Source: Ceratobasidium sp. AG-K (taxonomy: Eukaryota; Basidiomycota; Agaricomycetes; Cantharellales; Ceratobasidiaceae). From it: a stretch of DNA of 64,000 bases. Shown here piece after piece: positions 1 to 8,545 of this stretch (position 1 is its first letter; every line of letters begins with the position of its first letter). The notes under the pieces were generated by a model, which saw only the letters and a program-made list of their open reading frames with translations, did not search any database and was not told the origin of the DNA. The stretch spans positions 1,984,001-2,048,000 of the forward strand of contig JAWNGF010000003.1 in the NCBI GenBank assembly GCA_037039685.1. The letters are read 5' to 3'. Position numbers and translations under genes: made by a program.

Positions 1-267
1 CTGTCCTTGCCTAGTGGTATTGAGTTCTTTGTGTACATTGTTTACAAGTCCTTGTGTGTTTGTAACCTCATTTTGTAGTTGGGTTACGTCTTGACCAACT
101 AGGAAGGTGTTATGTTCACTGTTTCTCGCGGCATTGAGAATATCCGTGAGGGTTCCTTGAAGGGTGTTGATGGAATTATTGAAGATCTGCTGGTTATTCG
201 CTAAGACCTGAGTGGCCTGTTCTAACCCGTTGAGTCTTCTGTCAATCACTATTCTCATTCCATCAAT
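1..267 (-). pseudogene. inverted gag fragment of a B-family chromovirus
   Basis: The plus strand here is nearly the same, base for base, as 9605-9875, which is the antisense of element B gag. This is therefore a piece of the gag coiled-coil region read on the minus strand. It runs off the left edge of the window. At about 267/268 it meets gag in the opposite orientation (element A). No start or stop belonging to it is visible. It is either the rearranged 5' half of element A or a second element abutting it. Confidence 0.8.
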
Positions 268-789
268 GACCCTAACAAGAAGGCCAAGGCAGAGGCCAAT
301 ATCCTAAAGAGCAAGCAGATCAACTTGGCAGCCAATTATGCAACGGAATTCCGCTTTCATATGGTTGATGTGAATTGGGGGGAAGAAGCTCTTATCAACC
401 AATTCAAGGAAGGACTCAAGCCGGAAATCAAAACAGAATTGGCACAATTTGAACTCTCCCTTATCAACAAGGACGGAACCAAAAGGTGCCTTAACCTTAA
501 TCAATGGATCACTCTTGCAATTTCTATTGATCAGAAATTGCAACAAATCAAGACCTCTACCGGAAAGAAAGCATCTCAATCAACCACTAGCGGACAGACC
601 TCTACAAAGCGGTTGCCAGACAAAGTATACAAAGCAAGGATGGTGTCAAACCAATGCCTGAAGTGTGGACAAGAAGGACACTGTTCACTCAAATGCTTGT
701 CCAAGGAGTGGATAACAGCTGAACCCAATGTAAAGGGAAGAGAAGCAACAATCATAGAAGAATTGGGAAAAGAAGGGGTCTCCCTCTAA
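268..789 (+). pseudogene. gag 3' part of element A (nucleocapsid)
   Basis: The frame is open from GAC at 268 to TAA at 787-789 and matches the last third of element B gag. It includes the W/L-rich Retrotrans_gag region and a C-x2-C-x4-H-x4-C zinc knuckle at about 655-697 (CLKCGQEGHCSLKC), which in this family binds element RNA. The first methionine in the frame (325) is not a start, since the homologous protein begins far upstream. Arginine codons of B are repeatedly replaced by Cys, Gln or Trp here, as expected from C-to-T changes at CpG. Non-functional fragment. Confidence 0.85.
765..771 (+). promoter_or_regulatory. candidate -1 ribosomal frameshift heptamer (element A)
   Basis: G GGA AAA in the X XXY YYZ pattern, with GGA and AAA as zero-frame gag codons, 15 nt before the gag stop. 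Slipping back one base enters the pol frame, which has no stop between here and protease. The heptamer and its phase are the same in element B (8564-8570). Confidence 0.5.
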
Positions 790-791
790 CT

Positions 792-3048
792 GTGTGGGGA
801 GAGACCAAAGAACTGGCAATGTACTTTAGAGCAAACAAAGAATCCACAATTGTTTACAGCTATGTTGCCGGAATCACAGACCCAATTGCCACTCTTATTG
901 ACTCTGGAGCCTCCCAAAATTTCATTGATAGTACTTGGGCCAGGAAGAATAACATTGCCTTGAGTGAGCTCCCTGTCCCTCAAAAGGTTATTGGAATACA
1001 AGGAAAGGAGCTGTCCCACACTATCCATTTCAAAACACGTATGGAGATAACGGTCAAAGGAAAAACGTTTAAAGAAGAATTCTTTGCTATGCCTACAGGC
1101 AACACAAACATCATCCTAGGACTTTCCTGGCTAGAAACTGCAAACCCTAGCATTGATTGGAAGCAAAGAAGCATCTCTTGGAGAGACAAGGAAATACACG
1201 GAAGAGAAGGATCCTTAGACCTTATTCCGGAGGAATTGAAGGAGTTTGAGGATGTGTTTAGTGAAGAAAGGTTTAAACGCATTCCGGATCACTGTCCTTA
1301 CAATTGTGCTATCGACTTCAAGGAGGGTGTGGAAGTTCCAAAGCCAGCAAGACCTATACCTTTATCCCCAGCCAAATCCATTGCAATGAGAGAGTACCTT
1401 GACAAAGAACTTGCCATGGGAAAAATCAGACCTAGCAAATCCCCAATAGCATTGGCATGTTTTTTTGTCAAAAAACCAGGCCCACTGGGGGGATTACAAC
1501 TGGTACAAGACCTACAACCCGTAAACGCCATCACAAAGGACAACAGATTCCCTATGCCCCTTATGGAAGACCTGCTTGACAAAATAAAGGATGCAAAAAT
1601 CTTCTCAAAAATCGACCTAAGGATGGGGTTCAATAACATCCACATCAGGGAAGGAGACAAATGGAATGGAAGACCGCGTTCAGAACAAAGGAAGGACTAT
1701 TCAAATATGTTGTCATGCCGTTTGGACTGAAAAACACACTGGCCACATTTCAACAATATATGAATCACATCTTCCACAACAAAATCAATGTGTGTGTCAT
1801 TGTTTATATTGACAACATCCTTGTCTTTTCAAAAACCCGTTCTCAACATGTGGTGGACCTACAAGAAGTACTTCAAATCCTGAAGGAAAACAACCTTTTT
1901 GCAAAGCTGCTGAAATGCAAGTTCTTCATCTCAGAACTGATTTACATGGGACTGAAGATCAGCAAGGAGGGCATATCCATGGACAAAGAAAAAATCAAGG
2001 CCATAAAGGAATGGAAGGAACCAAAGACGGTGAAGCAAGTGCAGGCATTCCTAGGTTTTGCAAACTTCTATAGAAGATTTGTACCTGGTTTCTCCACAAT
2101 TGCTAAACCACTCACAGGATTGACACGGAAGGATCTTCCATGGAAATGGGGAAATGAAGAACAGAAAGCTTTCAAAGGTATCAAGGAAATGATTTGCAAG
2201 GATCCCGTACTCCGACACCCCAATCCAGAAAAGCCGTTTTTTCTCAAGACTGATGCTAGTGGAGTAGCAATGGGGGCAATACTATCCCAGAGACAAGAAG
2301 AAGGAAGACTACACCCAATTGCATTCCTTTCCAAATCCTTCAACCCGGCACAGATGAACTACAACGTTCACAATAAAGAACTTATGGCAATCATCAAAGC
2401 ACTCACACATTGGAGGCTTTACCTGGAAGGGACAAAGGAGGAAATCACAATATACACAGCCCACAGAAACCTCCAGTTCTGGAAAGATGCAAAAACATTC
2501 AATTGGAGACATGCACTCTGGCACCAAATACTTGCTTCTTACAACTTTGTGATTATTTACTGGCCAGGAATCCTCTCACAAAAACCAGACCTACTGTCTA
2601 GAAGGGCCAACCACGCCAAAATTCCGTCAGCAGAACAAGTCATGATTGCTGACAAAAAATTCCGGGGCTTTGCGGGAGGATTCAAGGAAGACATCATTGG
2701 TGATATTATCAAAGCGCAACAAGAAGATCCAAGTCTACATGGAGTAATTGAACTCTGCAAAAAGAAGGAATTGCTACCTAGGAGTATTATGTCCAGTGTA
2801 AAGGATTACAAACTACGCAAAGGACTACTGTGGTACAAAGGAAAGATAGTAGTTCCGGAAGACAAGGACTGCTGTTTATTGGTATTGAGGCTGCATCATG
2901 ATTCACCTATTGCTGGTCACCAAGGACATGCAAGAACCCTGGAGCTTGTTTTGAGACGCTACTACTGGCCAGGAATGAAGCAAAGTGTCCACAAATACGG
3001 AGATTCATGCAAACAGTGCCAAAGAGCAAAAGGTACAAGAATGCAGGC
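792..3048 (+). pseudogene. pol of element A, part 1: protease, RT, RNase H, integrase N-terminus
   Basis: Domains in order: aspartic protease (DSGAS near 902), reverse transcriptase, RNase H (TDASG near 2251) and the integrase HHCC zinc finger (H near 2896, C-x2-C near 3009). Two lesions are plain. A 5-bp tandem duplication, TGGAATGGAA at 1662-1671, shifts the frame inside RT. The RT catalytic YIDD of element B is YIDN here (Asn codon 1814-1816). RNase H also carries changes such as DHRNL to AHRNL. The piece ends at the solo-LTR insertion at 3049, after the CAGGC target site. It sits in the -1 frame relative to gag. Confidence 0.88.
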
Positions 3049-3515
3049 TGTCATGAGCCAACTCACTCCATTGGACCCGTCTTGCGTCTCACCCATCTGT
3101 TCTTGTTTTGGTCGTTCTGTTTGTGTGTTGTTTGCCTTTTCCTGTGCCGCGTTGCCATGTCCTTGTGGTTATTCTGTTACATTGTGTAACACGGCTGTGC
3201 TTTGTACGAGTCATGACTGCCTGCGCAGCATGACTCACTTGGACAGTCCTGACTGGCTTGTATGTATGACTCTTGTGGCTGCGTCTTGTATGACTGGGTC
3301 ACTTTCTGAATATATATAGAGGACCAACAAGCCTGGTAACCCCAGCTTGTTTTGTCTTGTCAAACATCCCTTCTGAGTGACACTTTGAACCACCCCTACC
3401 CTTAAGACTCTACAGCCACTTAAGTGTGGTGCGATTCAAGAGGTCCCTTAGGTCTTAGTGCCGTCCACTCTCCACCACAGCTTGTTTCATAGCCACCAAG
3501 AAGTAGCTTATGACA
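3049..3515 (+). repeat. solo LTR (B-type) in the element A integrase, TSD CAGGC
   Basis: 467 bp from TGTCATGAGC to GCTTATGACA, flanked by perfect CAGGC repeats (3044-3048 and 3516-3520). It carries the TATATATA box and the AGCTTGTTTTG start-site block of B-type LTRs. Solo LTRs arise by recombination between the two LTRs of a full element. Removing it with one CAGGC restores the integrase frame. Confidence 0.92.
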
Positions 3516-3816
3516 CAGGCTCCTTTGAAACCATTACAAATTGCAAATGAGCCATGGGAAGACATAGCGTACAACTTCATTGTAAAACTCCCTAATTCAA
3601 AGGGAATGGATAGCATTCTTGTCATAGTGGACAGATTCTCCAGGATGGCACACTTCATACCTTGCAGGGAGTCGCACAAGGCAAACAAATTAGCAGAACT
3701 ATTCCTGAGCAACGTCTGGAAACTTCACGGATTTCCCAAAAGCACTGTATTGGACCAAGGAAGCACTTTTAACATCAAACTGCTGAAAGCGATCTACAAG
3801 AGAATTGGGGTCTCAC
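3516..3816 (+). pseudogene. pol of element A, part 2: integrase core, first half
   Basis: Open frame starting ...PLKPLQ and covering the first catalytic Asp strand and the second Asp region of the DD35E integrase (DQGSTF here; DRGTTF in element B, another CGG-to-CAG-type loss). It is interrupted after codon GTC-TCA by element B. The five bases CTCAC (3812-3816) are the left target duplication, and the frame resumes at 11043. Confidence 0.88.
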
Positions 3817-4282
3817 TGTCGTAAGCTTCTTCTTAATGACTATGAGACAAGCCGCGTTGGAGAGTGGACGGCACTAAGACCTAAGTGACCTCTTGAACCG
3901 CAACACACTTAAGTGTCTGTAGGCTCTTGAGGGTAGGGGTGGTTCAAAGTGTCACTCAAAGGGGATGTTTGACGAGACAAAACAAGCTGGGGTTACCAGG
4001 CTTGTTGGTCCTCTATATATATTCAGAAAAAGGCCGAGTCATACAAGGCGCAGCCACACGAGTCATACGAGACAGCCAGTCAGGAGTGTCCATGTGAGTC
4101 ATGTTGTATGAACAGACATGACTCGTACAAAGCACAGCCGCGTTACACAATGTAACAGATAACCACAAGGACGTGGCAACGCGGCACAGGAAAAGACAAA
4201 CAACAAGCAAACAGAACAACAAGAAAGAGAACAGACGGGCGAGGCAACAGGTGAGTCCGATGGAGTGAGCTAGCTCACGACA
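3817..4282 (-). repeat. 3' LTR of element B
   Basis: 466 bp bounded by TGTCG and CGACA. It matches the 5' LTR at 10572-11037 except for three substitutions seen by eye. In element sense it carries TATATATA followed 33 nt later by AGCTTGTTTTGT, the predicted RNA start. Confidence 0.95.
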
Positions 4283-4296
4283 TTACTCCCCCCTAA
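4283..4296 (-). promoter_or_regulatory. polypurine tract of element B
   Basis: In element sense this reads AGGGGGGAGTAA immediately before the 3' LTR. It is the expected primer for plus-strand DNA synthesis. The same tract precedes the 3' LTR of element A (about 12737-12749). Confidence 0.75.
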
Positions 4297-4323
4297 GAGT
4301 CCGTTTGGGGGACCTGAACGGGC

Positions 4324-5088
4324 TTACTGCACTGCGCAGTCCTTCCCCTTCTTTTGCATATACTCCTCCAATCCTTCTTCGTCCTCCAAGGTCAGGTCGA
4401 TGGGATTGAAGATGGTATTTCCCGGCTCATCCGAGAACTTCTCCCATTCTTCCCAGGTTTCCTCCTTCGTCCAGTCTGCCTTGGACCAGTCCAAAACCCT
4501 CTTCTGGGTCTCCGCAAACTCCTCATCCCACTGTCGCACATCAGGCTCTACTTCCTTCCATGCCGACACGTCGGTCTCCTCTTTCCTCCACCAGTAAGGC
4601 TCCCATTCGATCTTCTCCTTCTGGTATCTGCCTCTCTCCATCCTCCAGTCGCTCAGGTCTTTCTCGTAGTTGGCATCCCAAGCGTCGTTCCACCTGGGTC
4701 GTAGTGTTGGTGGTCTCCCATCGTACCCTGGTACCCATTCACTTGAGTATGCCCCTTCTTGCCCCCACTCAACAACTCCGAGCATGTGGGTGGAAAGGAG
4801 GATGACCTCCAAGACTTGGAACGCGGCGCATCCTCGGCAAACAAAGATGTCCCTTCGTAGGAGTTGCATGCGTGTCGGCCATTTTTTCCCAACCCATTGG
4901 AATTCTCCCAGGTCTGAGTGTAGGATGTCGTCCGACGCCCTGAAATGCATTCTTCCTGAGCTTTGCTGCGACCTCTTGAAGACGTAGAGGGCAGCTCCAG
5001 CATCGAGGATTCTTGCTGTTGCGAATGCTGGTCCTTCGAGGACACGGACGAGGTTGTTGGTGATGGTGGAGCGGGTAATGGCAGGCAT
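4324..5088 (-). CDS. third ORF (ORF3) of element B, function unknown
   Basis: 254 codons from the ATG at 5088 (context ACAATGC, A at -3) to the stop at 4324, in the -1 frame relative to pol and overlapping the pol C-terminus for about 435 nt. The frame is open upstream of this ATG for another 60 nt without a better start. The protein has no signal peptide or membrane segment. It has a central LHSDLGEFQWV stretch, then VCRGC, then an acidic Trp-rich C-terminal half (repeats of W-x-K-E-E and W-E-E-W). Element A has the same ORF with two stops. Element C has a diverged version sharing the I/L-H-x2-LG-x3-WV and CRGC-x4-V blocks. I recognise no family. It occupies the env position but does not look like an envelope protein. 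Confidence 0.72.
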   Translation of the reverse strand: MPAITRSTITNNLVRVLEGPAFATARILDAGAALYVFKRSQQSSGRMHFRASDDILHSDLGEFQWVGKKWPTRMQLLRRDIFVCRGCAAFQVLEVILLSTHMLGVVEWGQEGAYSSEWVPGYDGRPPTLRPRWNDAWDANYEKDLSDWRMERGRYQKEKIEWEPYWWRKEETDVSAWKEVEPDVRQWDEEFAETQKRVLDWSKADWTKEETWEEWEKFSDEPGNTIFNPIDLTLEDEEGLEEYMQKKGKDCAVQ

Positions 5089-8000
5089 TGTGGAGGACAA
5101 AAAAGATTTAAAGCGTTTAGCGAGGTGTGAGTTTTGGAGAGCTTGCAAGTTTTGCAGATATCACTACTGGCTGCTCCCCCCCTCCCTTTTATCTTTCCTG
5201 GGACATAGTTAGTAGGTGTTGGAGCCTCAGGGTGTCGGTGTAGCAAGTCCTTGATGATCTGGGTCAGGTGGCCAAAATCTTCTGCCCTTTGTTCTGTGTC
5301 TTCTTCGTCCCCATAACCCTTCCATCTGACCCTGTAGAAAAGCCCATCCTTTGTTTTCTTCCAATCCATGATTTTTTCTACTTCGTATTCCTCTTCTCCT
5401 TCTTCTGTTATGATCGGCGGTGGTCGGGGTTGGTTTCGGCTGAACTCTGTGTCTTCTTTGTAAGGGCTGAGCAAATCGATGTGGAAAACAGGGTGCACCC
5501 TCATTGTTGCCGGCAAAGTGAGTTCATAAGCGTGTGACCCTATCTTTTGCTTCACAACAAAAGGCCCGTGCTTTTTGTTATCCAGCTTCTTTGAGGGTCT
5601 TTTTGTTTGAATGTTCTTTCCCAACAGCCATACTAGATCTCCTTCCTGGTACTTGTTTCTTGGCTCTTCTTCTGGGAGCCTTTGGCTTTCCATTGATGCG
5701 ATTGCTTCGTCGTGGATTTTGCGCCATTTTTCCGTGATGTTGTTTGCTTCCGGAACCACTGATTCTTCTGCTGAGACGTTCCACAGTGGTTCCCTGCCAT
5801 AGACAATTTCGAAAGGGGAACTACCCGTTACGCAGTGCTTCTGTAGATTATAGCTGAATTCCGCAATCGGTAATAAGTCCGCCCAATCATCCTGTCGGTA
5901 GTTGACAAACGATCGTAACCAGCCTTCCATCCATTGATTGATTCTCTCCGTTATTCCGTCTGTTTGGGGGTGGTAGGCAGTACTGAAACCTGGGCTAGTT
6001 CCAATTTTCTCATAAATGGCTTTCATAAGTTTGGAATTGAAAGTAGTCCCTCGGTCTGAGATTGTGCTCTTTGGAAAACCGTGCAGTTTCCAAACATTTG
6101 TGACGAAAAGATTTGCAAGATCGCTTGCCGTGTGAGATTCTTTGCAGGGTATGAAATGCGCCATTCTTGAGAATTGGTCCACCACTACTAAGATGCTATC
6201 TGCCCCTTTCGATTTTGGTAATTTCACTACGAAGTCGAATGCTATGTCTTCCCATGGTCCTTTTGGAATCTCCAGAGGCTTGACTGGAACTATCGATTTT
6301 GATCCCTTCGTCCGTTGGCAAGTCTCACAGGATTCCACGTATCTGTTTACGCTTTGTTTCATTCCCGGCCAGAAGTATCTTCTCGATATTAGTTCCAATG
6401 TTCTAGCTTGTCCTTGATGACCCGCGATTTTTGAGTCGTGGTGAACTCGCATGATGGCCAGCCTGGATTCCTTATCTTCTGGCACGTAAATTCTTCCCTT
6501 GAACCATAATAGTCCCTCCTTGAAATCATAATCTTTTGCACTGTGTTGTAGGGTCTTTGGTAGCGTTTCCCTCAATTTGCAGATTTCTTTGATTTGTGTC
6601 AATCCTTCGTCTGTTTCCTGTGCCTCCTTGATAGTGTCTATAATGTCTGTGTCAACTTGTCCTATAAACCCCTTGAACCTTTCGACAGATATCATAACCT
6701 GTTCAGGCGTGGGGGTATCTTCATGGTCTGACCGTCTTGACAATAGGTCCGGTTTAGATGACAGGATTCCAGGGTGGTATATAATGTCAAAGTTATAGGA
6801 AGCAAGCAATTGGTGCCATCTTGCGTGTCGACGGTTGAATGTTCTTGCTTCCTTCCAGAACTGTAGGTTCCTATGATCGGTGTAGATGGTGATAGGGTCC
6901 TTTGTTCCTTCAAGGTATAGCCTCCAGTGTGTTAAAGATTCTATGATTGCCATAAGTTCTTTATCGTGGACGTCGTAGTTGAGTTGAGCCTCGTTGAAAG
7001 ATTTTGAAAGAAAAGCAATAGGGTGCAGGTAGCCATCATCTTGCCTTTGCGACAGGATTGCTCCCATTGCTACTCCACTTGCGTCTGTTTCCAAGAAAAA
7101 GGGTTTGTCAGGGTCCGGATGGCGTAGAGTGGGTTCCTTGCTGATTTCTGTTTTTAGGGCTTCAAATGCTTCCTGTTGATCGTTTCCCCATTCCCATTTG
7201 TTCTCCTTTCTTGTCAAGGTTGTCAGGGGTTTTGCTAATCGGCTGAAATTTGCGAATCCTAGGAATGCTTGGACCGGCTTGACCGTTCTTGGTTCCTTCC
7301 ATTCCTTTATTGCTTTGACCTTTTCTTCCTCCATTGAGATGCCCAAATCGCTGATTCCAAGTCCAGTATATGTCAATTTGGTGACAAAGAATTCGCATTT
7401 TGGAAGCTTTGCGAATAGATTTTCCTCCAGTAGGATCTTTATCACTCTTCTGACATCCACAGTATGTTGGCTTCTGTCCTTAGAGAAGACTAGGATGTCG
7501 TCAATGTATACTATGACACATACGTCGATAAGATCATGGAAGATGTGATTCATATATCTTTGGAAAATGGCGGGCGCGTTTTTTAGTCCAAAAGGCATGA
7601 CGATGTATTCGAACAGTCCTTCTTTTGTTCTGAAAGCTGTCTTCCATTCGTCCCCTTCCCTAATTCTGATATTGTTGAAACCCATGCGCAGATCGATTTT
7701 GGAGAAAATTTTCGCATCCTTGATTTTATCCAGGAGGTCTTCCATTAGGGGCATTGGGAATCTGTCGTCCTTTGTAATGGCGTTTACTCCTCTGAGGTCT
7801 TGAACAAGTCGTAGTTGGCGTACTGCCCCTGGATTTTTTTGATTGATCGGCTTTTTGACAAAGAAACAAGGTGATGCGATGGGTGATTTGCTTGGTCGGA
7901 TCTTTCCTGCTGCGATTTCTTCATCCAAGTATTCTCTTAGTGCAATTGACTCTGCTGGAGAGAGTGGGATTGGTCTGGCCGGTTTCGGAAGTTCAGCTCC

Positions 8001-8543
8001 TTCCTTGAAGTCGATGGCGCAGTCGTATGGACGATGATCCGGGATTCTTTTGAATTTCTCTTCGCTGAATACATCTGCAAATTCCTTGAATTCCTCGGGT
8101 AGGTCGTCTATTGAGGCCGTTCTTGCTTGGATGGGTTCTGTCCGCCATGATATGTGCTTTGTTTTCCAATCGATGACAGGGTTTGCTTCTTCTAACCATT
8201 CCAGTCCTAGGATAAGTTTAGTTTCCCCAGTAGGCATAGCAAAGAAGACTTGTTTGAAGGTTCTTCCCTCCACGTCTAGTTCCAGCTTAGCTTTGAAACG
8301 TATTTGGTGAGAGAGTTCCTTTCCTTGGATACCGATTACTTTTCTCGGAGTGGAAAGTTCCATGAGTGGAATTTTGTTGGATCGAGCCCAAGAGATGTCC
8401 AAGAAGTTCTTTGATGCTCCAGAATCGATGAGGGTTGGGATAGGTTCTGTGATTTCGGCAATGTTCGCGTAAACAATGGTTGATTCATTTGTTGCTCTAA
8501 AGTACATTGTTTCCGTTGCCGGTCTTTTGGTCTCTCCACACAC
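4653..8543 (-). CDS. pol: Pol polyprotein of element B (PR-RT-RH-IN-chromodomain)
   Basis: About 1,296 codons in the -1 frame relative to gag. The first listed codon is GTG, so translation is probably by frameshifting from gag rather than a start here. Domains: aspartic protease (DSGAS near residue 38), reverse transcriptase with YIDD near residue 347, RNase H (TDASG), integrase HHCC finger and DD35E core (FDF, SDRGTTF, ITERINQ), then a chromodomain near residue 1050 (YEVEKI, WKGYG) that in chromoviruses steers integration to marked chromatin. After the chromodomain the frame stays open for about 200 codons of low-complexity sequence over the start of ORF3. That tail may be only partly meaningful. 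No lesion seen. Confidence 0.93.
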   Translation of the reverse strand: MCGETKRPATETMYFRATNESTIVYANIAEITEPIPTLIDSGASKNFLDISWARSNKIPLMELSTPRKVIGIQGKELSHQIRFKAKLELDVEGRTFKQVFFAMPTGETKLILGLEWLEEANPVIDWKTKHISWRTEPIQARTASIDDLPEEFKEFADVFSEEKFKRIPDHRPYDCAIDFKEGAELPKPARPIPLSPAESIALREYLDEEIAAGKIRPSKSPIASPCFFVKKPINQKNPGAVRQLRLVQDLRGVNAITKDDRFPMPLMEDLLDKIKDAKIFSKIDLRMGFNNIRIREGDEWKTAFRTKEGLFEYIVMPFGLKNAPAIFQRYMNHIFHDLIDVCVIVYIDDILVFSKDRSQHTVDVRRVIKILLEENLFAKLPKCEFFVTKLTYTGLGISDLGISMEEEKVKAIKEWKEPRTVKPVQAFLGFANFSRLAKPLTTLTRKENKWEWGNDQQEAFEALKTEISKEPTLRHPDPDKPFFLETDASGVAMGAILSQRQDDGYLHPIAFLSKSFNEAQLNYDVHDKELMAIIESLTHWRLYLEGTKDPITIYTDHRNLQFWKEARTFNRRHARWHQLLASYNFDIIYHPGILSSKPDLLSRRSDHEDTPTPEQVMISVERFKGFIGQVDTDIIDTIKEAQETDEGLTQIKEICKLRETLPKTLQHSAKDYDFKEGLLWFKGRIYVPEDKESRLAIMRVHHDSKIAGHQGQARTLELISRRYFWPGMKQSVNRYVESCETCQRTKGSKSIVPVKPLEIPKGPWEDIAFDFVVKLPKSKGADSILVVVDQFSRMAHFIPCKESHTASDLANLFVTNVWKLHGFPKSTISDRGTTFNSKLMKAIYEKIGTSPGFSTAYHPQTDGITERINQWMEGWLRSFVNYRQDDWADLLPIAEFSYNLQKHCVTGSSPFEIVYGREPLWNVSAEESVVPEANNITEKWRKIHDEAIASMESQRLPEEEPRNKYQEGDLVWLLGKNIQTKRPSKKLDNKKHGPFVVKQKIGSHAYELTLPATMRVHPVFHIDLLSPYKEDTEFSRNQPRPPPIITEEGEEEYEVEKIMDWKKTKDGLFYRVRWKGYGDEEDTEQRAEDFGHLTQIIKDLLHRHPEAPTPTNYVPGKIKGRGGAASSDICKTCKLSKTHTSLNALNLFCPPQCLPLPAPPSPTTSSVSSKDQHSQQQESSMLELPSTSSRGRSKAQEECISGRRTTSYTQTWENSNGLGKNGRHACNSYEGTSLFAEDAPRSKSWRSSSFPPTCSELLSGGKKGHTQVNGYQGTMGDHQHYDPGGTTLGMPTTRKT

Positions 8544-8545
8544 AG

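Noticed and set aside
2990..3319. Long pol reading frame running to 3319
   Set aside because: Beyond 3048 the frame reads into the solo LTR; real pol coding resumes at 3516.
4324..5088. ORF3 as a retroviral-type envelope gene
   Set aside because: It is at the env position but has no signal peptide, TM segment or cleavage-site pattern; the CRGC block and Trp/acid-rich tail do not resemble envelope proteins.
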